NCBI GenBank assembly: GCA_013180625.2
Contig: SNVD02011594.1
Span: 46,436-110,435, forward strand
DNA length: 64,000 nucleotides
Direction: 5' to 3'
DNA from: Boswellia sacra
Lineage: Eukaryota; Streptophyta; Magnoliopsida; Sapindales; Burseraceae
Positions 1 through 11,157 of this stretch are shown here, piece by piece. A program made the position numbers and the translations under genes. A model generated the notes under the pieces. That model was not told the origin of the DNA. It saw only the letters and a list, made by a program, of their open reading frames with translations, and did not search any database. Position 1 is the first letter of the stretch; each line of letters begins with the position of its first letter.

Positions 1-134
1 TAGGACACTCTGCAGCAACCTCCTTCTACAGGACAGATCTCAATTACATGGGAACCTCTAACAGAAACAGAAATGGTAGATAGCAGCATCAATAGTTTAA
101 ACCTCCCTTTCAGTAACAAACTTGGCAAAGTCAG

Positions 135-947
135 CAACCAGGCTACTTAACAGCTCTTATTGCATCTCCTGAAGTTGTTGGTGATGACGCATGGTATATA
201 GACAGTGGAGCAACAAACCATGTCACTGCTGACCCTAGAATGCTAAGTGTGATAAGTGAGCGCAATGGTAAGCACTCTCTTTATGTTGGTGATGGTAGCA
301 AATTATCTATTTCACATATTGGTTCTTCAAAAATCCACACACCTAACACCAATCTTAAGATGAAAAACATCCATTATGTGCCTAGAATTACTAAGAACTT
401 GATAAGTGTTTCCAAACTCACAAAAGACAATAGAGTTTATGTTGAATTTCACTCTACCTTTTGCCTTGTGAAGGACAAACAAACACACCAAACACTGTTG
501 CTGGGGAGAATTAACAAAGGTCTCTATCAGATTCCACCAAACTACAATAGTTCAGTTTCAATTCATTCCGGTTTACAAGAAGGAAAGATAGAGTCTGTGA
601 ATATAGTTTCCAAGTCTTTGAATAATTTAGGTGCCTTTAATCCTCCTAAATCTTTCTCTAAAAACTCTAGCTCATGTATTTTGAGTAACACAATTCCAAG
701 TTGTCTTTCTATTGAAAGCAATGTTACTCATTGGCACAAAAGGCTTGGCCATCCTTCTAATAGGATGTTGAGTCAGGTTTTGAAATTATGTAATGAATCT
801 ATTTTTGGGTTAAATGAAAAATCTTCCTTTTCTGATGCTTGTCAGTTGGGGAAATCTCATTCTTTGCCATTTTACAACTCTAAAAGTAGAGCTAAAAATA
901 TCCTTGATCTGTTTCACTCAGACCTTTGGGGTCCAACCCCTATCTAA
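135..947 (+). pseudogene. copia-1 protease and GAG-pre-integrase region
   Basis: The frame opens upstream of the first Met at 240. It carries the aspartic protease signature WYIDSGATNHV around 192-225, followed by VGDGS and VPRITKNLISVSKL, which is typical copia protease C-terminal sequence. Further on, THWHKRLGHPS (about 728-760) is the GAG-pre-integrase His motif, and HSDLWGPTPI supplies the first integrase Asp before a TAA stop at 945-947. In an intact element this would be part of one gag-pol polyprotein. The stop makes this a broken copy. Confidence 0.85.
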
Positions 948-2009
948 TCTAGTTCAGGTTACAAGTATTACATTCATTTTGTTGATGATCGCAGATTCAC
1001 CTAGATATATCCACTGAAAACTAAGGCAGAAGCTTGTAATTCTTTTAAAAATTTCAAAGCTCTTACTGAAAAGAAATTTGAAAGACAGATCAAGGGAATT
1101 TAGACCTTTTTCTGAATTCTTGAAAACAAATGGGATAGAATTCAGATTACCATGTCCCTACACACGCCAACAACATGGAAGAGCAGAAAGAAAACACAGA
1201 CATTTGGTTGAGATTGGTCTAACCCTTCTTGCACAAGCTACCAAGCCTCTCAAATATTGGTGGGAACCTTTCCACACAGTAGTTTACTTAATTAATAAGC
1301 TTCCTACACTAGTGCTTAGAGGCAAATCACCTTGGCAAGTGATTTATGTCAAAATATCAGATTACAAAACACTCAAAACCTTTGGTTGCACTTGCTATTC
1401 CTGCCTTAGACCATACCAAAATCACAAATTTCAGTTCCACTCAACTAAGTGTGTGTTTCTTGGTTTTAGTGATTTTCACAAAGGTTGCAAATGCCTTAGT
1501 TCCACTAGAAGAATTTACATTTCTACGAGTGTGATATTCAATGAAAATGAATTTTCTTTCAAAAATGGGTTCATTGATTTAAAAACCGGTCCCTCTCAAC
1601 AAGAGTTACTCTTCACATCTCCTTACTTTCATCTTCCTCTCCCTAGCAATCTATCACATCATAATAGTAGCCTTGAGATCAGGAATCAAATGAGTGAAAC
1701 TAATTCTAATGAAAATAAGGAAACTAATAGAGACTTTGCTCATAATTCTTCTCCAGCAGCTACTTCCATACCAGATCAATCCTTGGAAACCCAACCTGAT
1801 CATGAATTGTTAGAGTGTGAAAATTCTGATAATACTAAATCTGATCATAATAATTCAGTTGAACCCTTCCTTCCTTTATCATCCTTCCAACATAAAGACG
1901 CTCCTCAACCAAAAATCCTTCACCATCCATTGACATCGAGATCTAAAAGTGGAATTTTTAAACCAAAAGTTTATGCTGCCATACAATAGAGAATTGAAAA
2001 CCTGGATAA
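945..2009 (+). pseudogene. copia-1 integrase core and C-terminal part
   Basis: After a degenerate stretch with frame changes (945-1080), the frame 1078-1989 carries the integrase core. QQHGRAERKHRHLVE holds the catalytic Glu, and WQVIYVK, TLKTFGCTCY and KCVFLGF are conserved copia integrase blocks. The tail is rich in Ser and Asn, as in the linker before reverse transcriptase. A TAG stop lies at 1987-1989. The frame otherwise continues to the solo LTR insertion at 2010 and resumes after it at 3391. Confidence 0.85.
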
Positions 2010-3390
2010 TGACAAATCCGAAAAAGGATTGCCTCCCAAGTATAAGAGTGTCGAAGTAATAAACCCGATGAGACCGGGGTCGATCCACGAGGAAGGGAAT
2101 TTTAGTGCTACAAACTATAAAGTAAGCAAATATGATATGGATGATTCAAAGAGATGACAAGATAATATTAACAAATATAAGTAAGAACAAGTTTGTGAAC
2201 AATAAATGAGAATCACACAAGAGAAATCAACACAATAATAATGAAAGCTAAGGTTAGGGGATCCACCTTTGATATATGAAATAAGGATAAGTAGCCCATT
2301 TTAGTTATATGAATTATATTTGTTTCGTTACCAATATTTATACCACTACTTGTAAATGGGTTCAAGCATCCAATGTGTCAATCACCATATGTCTATAACA
2401 AATCAAGGTTCCTAACTAGATTCGTGTCGGTAAGGAAGAACCATACGACATCTAGAAACGATTCAAGCATTTGATGTGCCAAGGCTTGTCGACAATGGAT
2501 CAAGACCTCTACTTTACGAGTGGTGTCAAGATTGATTAAGAAAATAAATATAAATCATATAAACAACAAAAGATTATGATTATTAAGCACATATTAAAGG
2601 GTTAGAGAATCCTTACTCTCATATCAAGGGTTTCACCCTTTCACCTTAGCAAGAGAGAAATTAGAAAGACATTATAAAAGAAAGATCGAAAACAAATTGT
2701 AAGGAAAAGGAAATTCATTAATAACATTAAAACACAAGAGAGAAAATCACAATAACAAGAGATCCCAGCCAAGGCCAAGATGCCCTAATGGGTCACAAGG
2801 CACCTCTATTTATAGATACATTCAGGGGCAAACTTGTCAAATTACAAAAGAATAATTGTCAAATATTAGATGCACCAACTTTGACAATTGGGGTAATTAG
2901 GTGAACCAAATTTGACCAGTGATTTTGACATTGAATTATTGAGAATTTTAATCATATGTCTTCATGAAAGTCGTAGATATTTCTCTCAGCTTTCTAGAAC
3001 ATCTTGATTCATGTGATTTGGATACGTATCTTGAGAGATATGGTCAAAATACTGAGGCATGGTTAGGCTGGGCTGAAACTACAGATGGGTTCACTTCAAG
3101 CCCATTTTTGGTTCACTAAGAGCTCGAATTTGATGATACTTGTGAAATACAATCTTGTAGATAATTTAACCATCTTTCTAAAACATTAAGATTTGCAGCA
3201 TTCTGATCTATAAATAGAAAGTTATGTCTATTTTATCAAACCTATAACAAAACCAAAATTAAGAGAAAGTTAATTCCAAAGATACAAAGACTACAAATAT
3301 GCTTAAGTTGAGGAATTTAATGACACTATTAATACAATATGATGAACTAAACTCTTATTAAGCATACATATTTAAGTGTTCATCAGATAA
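2005..3390 (-). mobile_element. Solo LTR (2010-3385) with GATAA target duplication
   Basis: The interval 2010-3385 (1376 bp) starts TGACAAATCC and ends GTTCATCA, and is flanked on both sides by GATAA (2005-2009 and 3386-3390). It has no internal coding region. A second copy in opposite orientation lies at 61468-62855. The reverse complement carries a TATA-like TATAAATAGAGG followed by the transcript part, so the LTR reads on the minus strand here. TG...CA ends, a 5-bp duplication and no internal part indicate a solo LTR left by LTR-LTR recombination. It resembles LTRs of the Athila/Tat group in its 'CCACGAGGAAGG' segment, which is only a suggestion of lineage. Confidence 0.9.
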
Positions 3391-4290
3391 CATGGAACCA
3401 AATACAGTCACAGAAGCCCTCAAATCTGATTGTTGGAAAAAAGCTATAGACTCTAAATTGGAAGCCTTAGGCAAGAACAAAACATGGTCACTTGTTCCTT
3501 ATTCACCATAATACAATTTGGTTGGAAATAAATGGGTTTTCAAGCTTAAATACAATACAGATGGGCCAATATATAGACACAAAGCCAGACTTGTAGCCAA
3601 GGGGTTCCATCAAACTCCAGGTATAGATTTCTCAGAAACCTATAGCCCTGTAGTCAAAGCAAGTGCAATTAGAGTGATTTTAACTCTAGCTGTGACTAAA
3701 AATTGTTGCATCAGAAAGCTTGACATTAACAATGCTTTCCTAAATAGAAACATTGGAGAATCTATTTACATGACACAACTAGAAGGCTATGTTGATGCCT
3801 CTAAGCCTTCTCATGTGTGCAAATTACATAAAGCCTTGTATGGACTCAAACAAGCTCCAAGAGCATGGTTTGAGAAATTAAAAGAGATATTGCAGCAATG
3901 GGGTTTCACAAATGCTAAATCTGATTCATCTCTCTTTGTTTTGAAAACAAATGGCTGCCTGATATTTGTCCTAGTATATGTTAATGATATTATAATCACA
4001 GGGACAAGCTCTACACAAATTTAGGCCTTCATTCTTGAACTGAGCAAATTGTTTGCTCTAAAGGACCTTGGTGATTTACACTATTTTCTAGGGATTGAAG
4101 TGCATAAAGACTTAACTGGCATCTACCTCAGTCAATCCAAATATCTATTTGATCCCTTCAAGAGATTAAACTTGGAGCATCTAAAGCCTTGTCCTACTCT
4201 AGCAACTCTTAATTCAAACAAACCACCTGCAGAATCAGAGGCTTTTGAGGATACTAAACTTTACAAAAACACAATTGGAGCACTTTAGTA
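3391..4290 (+). pseudogene. copia-1 reverse transcriptase
   Basis: Conserved copia RT blocks are present: NKWVFKLKYNTDG, RHKARLVAKGFHQTPGIDF, SPVVKASAIRVIL, KLDINNAFLN, CKLHKALYGLKQAPRAWF and SDSSLFVL, then VYVNDIIITG. The catalytic YVDD box reads YVND (about 3977-3988), losing the first of the paired aspartates. A TAG at 4022-4024 breaks the frame, which resumes with LGDLHYFLGIEV. The start of the domain is right after the solo LTR target duplication. In the family this enzyme copies the element RNA into cDNA; this copy should be dead. Confidence 0.88.
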
Positions 4291-4951
4291 TCTAACCTTT
4301 ACAAGGCCTGACATATCTTTCATCGTTAACATGCTAAGTCAGTCTCTTTAGGCTTCTAAACTCAACTAGTGTTAAGAGGGTGTTGTGATACCTCAAAGAA
4401 ACAATGCCTTATGGACTGCACATCAAGCCAAGTGAAAGTTTAAACATAACAGGCTTCTCGGATACAGATTAGGCATGTGATAGTGAAGACAGAAGGTCAA
4501 TTGGTGGCTATTGCATCTTTCTTGGTGACTCATTAGTATCATGGCAGTCCAAAAAAAACAATTAGTGGTGTCAAGGTCCAACACTGAATCAGAGTATAGG
4601 GCCTTAGCTAATACAGCAGCTGAAATTGCTTGGTTGGAATAATTACTTGCAGAACTTCACTACAAACCAACTAAATGTTTTATCACTTGGTGTGATAATA
4701 CTAGTGCTAGTACACTTGCATCCAACCTTGTCTTTCATGCTAGATCCAATCATATTGAGATGGACATTCACTATGTTAGAGACAAAGTCATTCAAAGGCT
4801 GTTGGAGGTTAGATATGTCCCATCCTGCGATCAGTTAGCTGATTGCTTAACAAAACCTCTATCCTCTCCTCAATTCAATTTCTTCAGAAGCAAACTAGAA
4901 GTGACCAAGGTACCCTCTAGTTTGAGGGGGTGTGTTAAGACAGCTCACTAA
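4289..4951 (+). pseudogene. copia-1 RNase H
   Basis: Several stops interrupt the domain. The remnants still align with copia RNase H: a degraded YLTFTRPDISFIVNMLSQ block at about 4290-4340, [18 protein letters not shown] at about 4504-4560, an STESEYRALA-type block at about 4570-4620, and at the end MDIHYVRDKVIQRLLEV with QLADCLTKPLSS (4760-4870). The last motif is the usual C terminus of copia pol, just before the polypurine tract and 3' LTR. Confidence 0.8.
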
Positions 4952-5268
4952 TCTCATCTCCAAGCTCCAGGATTAATTAGTTTATTAGAGGAATTAGTTA
5001 AGTTTGTTAAATGTTAATTGCTGGTCATTTATCTGTAGTTATGTTCTCTTTCCTTTCATTCTTCTAGAGGTTTACACCTAGATAAATCAGTTATACAGGT
5101 CAGCCTTTTTAGCTCACTTGATTGGTCATATGTGTTGGATAAATAGTTGACTGACAAATGTCCTCCAAGTTGTAAAGATTTGTTATCATTTATAGCAACC
5201 TTTTCCTCAAGCAATGGCTTGAGTGAAGAATTTATTCAGAAACCCATTTCTCTGACCAATCAAAAACA
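4931..5268 (+). repeat. copia-1 probable 3' LTR
   Basis: A purine-rich stretch TTTGAGGGGG (4921-4930), the expected polypurine tract, directly precedes TGTGTTAAGACAGC, the expected LTR start. The right end is uncertain; a candidate CA end is at 5268. No paired LTR lies in the window, so neither boundary can be confirmed. Confidence 0.5.
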
Positions 5269-5779
5269 TCTCATTTTCCTGGAAATATTGTAAGGAAGCA
5301 TGAAGCAAATAATTAAATACAATTAGATATATAAAAAAATACATTTCATGTAACTGTCCCTCGTATATTCCAAGTTGATATTTCTCCCTTCTAACAATAA
5401 ATTAAAGGACAAGCCTATTTATATGAGGAAATCCCAAAATTTTAAAACCAATCTGAAACCTTATTTCCTTGCGACATGGAAAGACATAATCAAAATTATG
5501 TACCTCTAAAAAGCCAAAGATTCGTCATCCAAAACTTTATGGGCTATGATGGAGATCTTTGAATTTTGCTTTGAGTACTTTAGAAATGCCTGCTTCATGT
5601 ATACCTCATCAATTTGATGAGTTGTCTTTTAGATTTTTCTTTTCAAGTTGTCTTGTCTTCCTTTGGATTTGTAGACTTGTCTTCTGGAGATAATAATGCA
5701 AAGTTCTATCATTACAAACTGAAGATTAAGTGAGTATCTTCTTCAAAGCACTTTTAAACTAGAAATAAAATCTATAGTT
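5269..5779. other. Spacer between copia-1 and CNL-1
   Basis: AT-rich sequence without a recognisable ORF, repeat or RNA gene. It lies downstream of the CNL-1 reading frame and would hold its 3' untranslated region, but I see no clear polyadenylation signal that I would trust. Confidence 0.4.
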
Positions 5780-6575
5780 TCATAGACTTTCTCCTACTTC
5801 CAAATAATTGAAAAATACATACCTTAAATCGAACTTTGTTTCTTCAAACTTTGTTGCCTCATATGTAAAAATTGGACCTTTAAAATTGCATGAATTCGAA
5901 GAAAATTTTGATCTGAGAACATGCTTTGTTGCTTTATCCTCCTATTCGAACTGATCCCACCATTCTTGATCTCCCATTATTGAAGCTGAAGTTCTGGTTC
6001 CAAGTGGGAGTTTCTTTAGATTTAGGCAACCGTGCACATATATTCCTTCAAGGGAAGGAAAAGGCATGACTTGGCGGCATATGCTCTTTAGACATGGTAG
6101 ATTACTTTAATTGCTTAAGATGTTGGAATATGCTAAGATCTTCTTCAATTTCTAAAGAGCTAAAGTCACAACCTTTTACTTCTTCCAATAAGTAACAATT
6201 ACTTGCAAAAATAAATCAAAGGTGGAGCATGTTTTAGGCCCATCAAGTCTTTTACTGAAGAATTTTCCATATAGAGATCATGACGGTTTTGGAAATAGCT
6301 AGGAATCATTGTTGAAAGATGGGAAATCTTGAGATGGGGTGACTCTGAGCAATTGATTATTAATCTTTTGACACAACTTTGTAACTTGAGTAATGATTTG
6401 ACTTTATGGATAGAATCAAGAGTAAACAAGGTGAGACCTATTTCCTTTATTTGCTCCAAACACTCCAACTCCTCTAATAAGCCAGTATCCCAAAATAGTT
6501 CTGTAAATACCATTTGATAGAAGTAGCTGACAACCTACTAAATACTTGTAATGATGAAGGACTTGACATTATTCC
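5780..6575 (-). pseudogene. CNL-1 resistance gene, LRR and C terminus
   Basis: On the minus strand from the copia-2 target duplication (6571-6575) the frame reads a leucine-rich repeat tail: LQVFSRL, LLEELECLEQIKEIGLTL, SLLKLQSCVKRLIINCSESPHL. It ends with EWWDQFE-stop-EDKATKHV (about 5913-5965), the conserved C-terminal block of RPS5-like CNL proteins, in which a Trp codon has become TAG (5942-5944). The frame then runs to a TGA at 5780. Family role: the LRR region takes part in recognition and autoinhibition of a cytoplasmic immune receptor. This is the 3' third of the gene continued at 11158-12591. The middle of the LRR around 6000-6200 is degraded. Confidence 0.85.
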
Positions 6576-6802
6576 TAATAGAGAGCAATCTTAGAAAGCA
6601 ATCAAAGGCTAAATATCTGTGATTGATTTCCTGTATATGTGTGATTCTATTGTATTAAATTTTGATTTTATTCTTTTGATTTGTCCACAATTATAGGACT
6701 GAAATCAAGGATTTGATTGCAGTAGTTGTGTATATAAAGACCATACACAAGCTAATAGAAACACATAGAACAATATTCTTCAATTTCCCTAAAACTCTTT
6801 TA
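6576..6802 (+). repeat. copia-2 5' LTR
   Basis: A 227-bp LTR, paired with 10930-11152. It contains TATATAAAG near 6731-6739, a plausible TATA box, followed by the transcript leader. It starts TAATAGAGAG directly after ATTCC and ends at the primer binding site. Confidence 0.92.
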
Positions 6803-6814
6803 TGGTATCAAAGC
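6803..6814 (+). other. copia-2 primer binding site
   Basis: TGGTATCAAAGC follows the 5' LTR without a gap. It matches the 3' end of plant initiator methionine tRNA (normally TGGTATCAGAGC) with one change, G to A. Confidence 0.85.
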
Positions 6815-6882
6815 TTCTATAGCTTTAGCAAGCCTTACAACGATCCTCATATTCCTTATTCTTTTTTTTTTTTTCACTCAAA

Positions 6883-7509
6883 ATGCCTTCCTCTTCCTCA
6901 TGCTTAACCTCTGAACCCACTTTTGTGGTGTCAACTGGAAATAATAATAGTTTTATCTTCCTTTCGCTCATCTCAATCAACATAGCACCACAAATTCCAT
7001 TCAAACTCTCTAGAGAAGAAAACTATGCCTCTTGCAGATCACAGTTCTCTAACCTTCTGTTTGGCTATGATTTGCATGGTTACATCGATGGATCACACCC
7101 ATGCCCATTGGAGACCATGGTGAAATTGGAAGAAACAGAGTCTTCACCAAATCCTGCTCATAAATTTTGGCTCCGTCAAGATCGGCTCATATTGCAAGCT
7201 ATTCAAGCTTCTTTTGCTGGTAATATTGCTTCACTTATATCTTCTTGCACCACCTCTATTGAAGCATGGAAGAAACTTGAAACTACTTTTGCAAATAGAT
7301 CTCAAATTCGGATGCTAAAATTACTTTCCACATTGATGAAAACTTCAAAGGAGGGTATCACGATTTCAGAATATATGCAAAATATCAAAGGTCTGATTGA
7401 TGACTTAGCCTTGATAGGTCATCTACTCAGTGATGCTGAAATTGTTGTTCATACACTCAATGGGCTTGGCAATGAATATAAAGAATTAACTGCTGTAATA
7501 CGCACTTGA
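6883..7509 (+). pseudogene. copia-2 gag (capsid-like) ORF
   Basis: A 208-residue frame beginning 68 bp after the primer binding site. It carries the UBN2/retrotransposon gag pattern: IPFKLSREENYASCRSQF (normally 'W' near Ala), LFGYDLHGYIDG, AHKFWLRQDRLILQAIQASF, EAWKKLETTFANRSQIRMLKL, SEYMQNIKGLIDDLALIGH and VHTLNGLGNEYKEL. Gag forms the virus-like particle in which reverse transcription occurs. The frame stops at TGA (7507-7509) before the zinc knuckle, and no CCHC motif is visible in the following sequence, so the C-terminal part appears deleted. Confidence 0.85.
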
Positions 7510-7518
7510 GAAACTACC

Positions 7519-8330
7519 ATGACATTTGAAGAGTATATGCCATCACCAGTGTGCCAACTATGTGATAAGATTGTTGAGAAGTCCGAAGTTCAAGTGTGTC
7601 GTTCTCGTCCGAAGTCCACATATACTCCTAGCTGGCCTCAAGCGAATTTCACGGCCTCTGATCAATCTGACAACAATACGAATTGGGTCGTAGACATGGG
7701 TGCTTCTCACCATATTACATATGACTTAAAAAACTTGTCGTGCACTCAGAATATGCTAGTAATGAAGATATCATGGTTGGAGACGGTAATGGTATTCTTA
7801 TTTCTCATATCGGTTCTACCAAGCTTAATTCTTCAAATATTTGCTTTACACTGAACAATGTTTTGTGTGCACCTAATATTAAAAAGAATCTTCTATCTGT
7901 ATCTCAATTTTGTAAACAAAATGGTGCATCAATTGAATTCTTTCGTAACTCTTTTATTGAGAAAAATTTGAGCACGGGGGCATTCTTGGTTCGAGGCCAG
8001 AGCAAGGACAACATATATGAGTAACCGTCGTCATCATCATCACCTCAAAGCTCTCATCCTACTGCCTTCACAACCACTATTGCCATCTCATCTGATATTT
8101 GGCATCGTCGTCTTGGCCACCCGTCTATGTTAGTTCAACAAAAAGTAATGTCCAGTTACTCTCTTCCCTTGTCTCATTTTGTCAAATCTCATTGTGACTC
8201 CTCTCTTTGTAATAAAAGTCACAAACTTCCTTTTAGTCTTTCATCTGTGTCATGTAATTCTCCTTTAGAAATTATATATACAGATATATGGGGGCCATCT
8301 CCAATAAATTCTTTTGACAATTTTTGATAT
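7519..8330 (+). pseudogene. copia-2 protease and GAG-pre-integrase
   Basis: NWVVDMGASHHIT (about 7680-7719) is the protease active-site region, with DSG changed to DMG. The frame changes near 7740, after which VGDGNGILISHIGSTKL and LCAPNIKKNLLSVSQF continue the protease fold. At about 8095-8125 IWHRRLGHPS marks the GAG-pre-integrase His motif, and YTDIWGPSPI (about 8277-8306) carries the first integrase Asp. The change in the catalytic triplet neighbourhood and the frameshifts mark it as inactive. Confidence 0.83.
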
Positions 8331-8990
8331 TATGTTATCTTTGTTGATTATTTTACTAAATATACTTGATTTTATCCAATGAGAAAAAAATCTGATATTT
8401 TTTCTATTTTCTCTCGTTACAAAAAATTAGTTGAAATTTTCTTCCAAACCACCATTAAAACCATATACTCTGATGGAGGTGGTGAATATCAAGGCTTGGC
8501 GCACCAAATATCCAACTTTGGTATTCAACATCTTAAATCACCACTATACGCCCCTCAATTAGTAGGCTCAGCAGAACGCAAACATCGCCATATAATCGAG
8601 ACTGGTCTCACTCTTCTTCACCAAGCTTCCTTACCACTAAAATTTTGGCATTTCAAGCTGCTACTTATCTTATCAATAGGTTACCCACTCCAATCCTGAA
8701 ATTTCAATCAACCTTTGAAAAGCTTTTTAATAAGCACCCGCATTACCACAAACTTAAAGTGTTTGGTTGCTTATGTTATCCATGGCTTCGTCCCTACACC
8801 TCTCATAAACTTGAAATCAAATCCAAACCTTGTGTGTTTCTTGGTTACTTCCTCACTCACAACTCATATATTTGCCTAGATCCTTCCACAAACAAGTGTT
8901 TTTATTTCTTGTCATGTCAAATTTATAGAGTCTACTTTTCCTTTTCAACATATATCTCTATCTGATTCTCGTTCTACCAATGATTCCTTG
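8331..8990 (+). pseudogene. copia-2 integrase
   Basis: TIYSDGGGEYQG (about 8464-8499) carries the second catalytic Asp. GSAERKHRHIIETGLTLL (about 8560-8620) carries the catalytic Glu. ATYLINRLPTPIL, HKLKVFGCLCYPWLRPY and KPCVFLGY follow in a shifted frame after 8645. These blocks are standard for copia integrase. A frameshift near 8645 and later stops break it. Confidence 0.85.
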
Positions 8991-9267
8991 ACAAAATGTT
9001 ACCTCATTCCTTCTAGTTCTAGAAACATATCTTCACCTAACTTTCCTTCTCCACTTCATAAAATCCTATTAATACTTTGACTATTTTGGAAGATACTCAC
9101 TCAACACAATCCACATCTTCCCCACATTTAAATTCTTCTACTTTACATGCTTTTGAGTCTAGTGATGACACAAAGACCACTCATTCTATGCAATTGCCTT
9201 CCACGACCTCTACTAATGATGCCACGTCCTCTAGTCCTTCACAGGTACTATACACTTTCCTACCTCA

Positions 9268-10150
9268 TTGAATCATAATCCTTTATCTGAACCTCAAATG
9301 GTCACTCGCTCAAAACACAATATCTTCAAACCCTGTAAAGTTCTTGACCTTTATACCACCATTTCAACTTTCTTCGATAACTTTGAACCTACTACCTACC
9401 TGCAAGCTCAAAAATTTGCTCATTGGCGTAAAGCCATGAGTGAAGAATATGATGCACTCATAAAACATTCAACCTGGACCCTTGTTCCCTCCCACTACAC
9501 ATAAAATATTATTAGGTGTAAATGGATATTTAAGATTAAGCGGAACCCGAATGGATCAGTTGCATGTTATAAAGCTCGTCTTGTTGCCGAAAGGTTTCAT
9601 CAAAGACATGGTGTTGATTTTACCGACACATTTAGTCCAATTGTCAAGCTGACGACAGTTCACCTAATCTTAAGTCTAGCAGTCTCAAAAAGTTGGCAAT
9701 TACGACAATTGGATATGAATAATGCTTTTTTGCAGGGCTCACTTTAAGATGATGTCTTTATGTAACAACCACTAGGATTTGTAAATCAATAGTTTCCTCA
9801 TCATGTGTGCAAACTAAAAAAAGCAATTTATGGTCTTCGTCAAGCACCAAGAGCTTGGTATCATGAGTTGAAATCTTTTCTGCTTCTTCATGGTTTCATG
9901 AATTCAAAATCCGATAGCTCTCTCTTTATTTTTTTCTCGTGGCCAGATTCTTATGTATTTGTTGGTGTATGTTGATCACATTATCATCACAGGAAACCAT
10001 CACTCTTCTGTCGAGCTATTTATAAAAACTATGGCTGAACGATTCTCACTTAAAGATCTTGGATCCCTTAGTTATTTTCTTGGCATTGAGGCCACTTATA
10101 CTCCACATGGTTTTGTTTCTATCTCAGCAAAAGTATATAAATGATCTCTT
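9268..10150 (+). pseudogene. copia-2 reverse transcriptase
   Basis: MVTRSKHNIFKP and FAHWRKAMSEEYDALIKHSTWTLVP open the domain (9298-9500). After a TAA the reading continues with CKWIFKIKRNPNGS, YKARLVAERFHQRHGVDFTDTFSPIVKL, LRQLDMNNAFLQ, CKLKKAIYGLRQAPRAWY and SKSDSSLFIF. The catalytic box reads YVDH (about 9970-9981) instead of YVDD, followed by IIITGN and LKDLGSLSYFLGIEA. Internal stops occur near 9745 and 9762. The polymerase cannot be functional. Confidence 0.85.
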
Positions 10151-10966
10151 ATTGAAACATAAAATGCATGAAGCCAATGCAGTTGTCACGCCTCTTTCTC
10201 CCATCGCTACACTCAAACTTCATGACGGCAGCCCTGCAGCAAATGAAACACAATATCGACAAGTTATTGGTTCTTTGCAATATCTGTCTTTCACCTGTCC
10301 TGACATCTTATTTGCTGTTAATAAAATGTCTCAGTTTATGCATTGCCCTTCCTCAATTCATTGGTCTGCAGTTAAACGGCTTTTTCGCTATCCCAAAGGA
10401 CCAATCATCTTGGACTTTTACTTTAGAAACAATCATTTTCTAGTCTTCATGCCTTTACTGATTCTGATCGGGAAGGAAATCTTGATGATCGCACGTCCAC
10501 TTCTGCATATGTTATTTTCATTGGTGGAAATCCAACCAGTTGGCACTCCAAAAAGCAAAGAACAGTTGCTCGTTCTTCAATAGAGGCTGAATATCGAGCC
10601 ATTGCCTCTACAGAAGCTGAGTTAAATTGGATTACAAATCTTCTTCAAGAATTAAAAGTTCAGTTGCACTCCATTCCAACGATCTACTGTGATAATGTTG
10701 GTGCCACATATGTGTGTCAAAATCCTGTCTTCCACTCTCGCATGAAACATATCGCCATTGACTTTCACTTTGTTCGTGATCAAGTGCTCAATAATCGTTT
10801 ACGGGTGGCTCATGTTCACTCTAATGATCAGTTGGCTGATTCTCTCACCAAACCTCTTGCCCGCAAGTCGTTTCTTTTTCATTGGTCCAAGCTTGGTCTT
10901 CATGTAAGAAGCCCAATCTTGCGGGGGCATAATAGAGAGCAATCTTATGAAGCAATCAAAGGCTAA
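10151..10966 (+). pseudogene. copia-2 RNase H and pol C terminus
   Basis: YRQVIGSLQYLSFTCPDILFAVNKMSQFMHCP (written here only as a landmark, about 10255-10350) is shared by copia RT/RNase H junctions. SIEAEYRAIASTEAEL appears at about 10576-10620 in another frame, and PTIYCDNVGATYVCQNPVFHSRMKHIAIDFHFV with QLADSLTKPLA is in the frame 10664-10966. The frame runs into the 3' LTR. Three frames are used, so there are at least two frameshifts. Confidence 0.82.
10921..10929 (+). other. copia-2 polypurine tract
   Basis: GCGGGGGCA lies immediately before the 3' LTR start TAATAGAGAG. Position and composition fit the plus-strand priming site. Confidence 0.7.
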
Positions 10967-11152
10967 ATATCTGTGATTGATTTCCTGTATATGTGTGATT
11001 CCATTATATTAAATTCTGATTTTATTCCTTTGATTTGTCCATAATTATAGGAATGAAATCAAGGAGTTTGCAGTAGTTATGTATATAAAGACCATACACA
11101 AGCTAATGAAAACACACAGAACAATATTTTTCAGTTTCTCTAAACTCTTTTA
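10930..11152 (+). repeat. copia-2 3' LTR
   Basis: A 223-bp copy of 6576-6802, ending CTCTTTTA and followed by the second ATTCC (11153-11157). It lacks a few bases present in the 5' LTR near 11068. Confidence 0.92.
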
Positions 11153-11157
11153 ATTCC

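Larger units (their letters stand above)
1..5268 (+). mobile_element. Ty1/copia retrotransposon copia-1, 5' end outside window
   Basis: The domain order protease, GAG-pre-integrase, integrase, reverse transcriptase, RNase H and 3' LTR on the plus strand is diagnostic of Ty1/copia. The 5' LTR and most of gag lie left of the window. The coding region has several frame breaks and stop codons, and the integrase-RT junction is split by a solo LTR at 2010-3385. The reverse transcriptase active site reads YVND instead of YVDD. The element cannot be autonomous. The 3' end at 5268 is my estimate from a CA dinucleotide, because no second LTR is available for comparison. Confidence 0.88.
6576..11152 (+). 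mobile_element. Ty1/copia element copia-2, full length, inserted in CNL-1
   Basis: Two LTRs (6576-6802 and 10930-11152), a primer binding site directly after the first, a G-rich polypurine tract before the second, and a perfect ATTCC target duplication (6571-6575 and 11153-11157) define a 4577-bp element. The interior holds gag, protease, integrase, RT and RNase H in copia order. Both LTRs begin TAATAGAGAG and end CTCTTTTA, so the termini are TA...TA rather than TG...CA. By eye the LTRs differ at roughly 15-18 of about 220 positions plus a short indel, so it is an old insertion. Stops and frameshifts interrupt most domains after gag. Confidence 0.93.
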
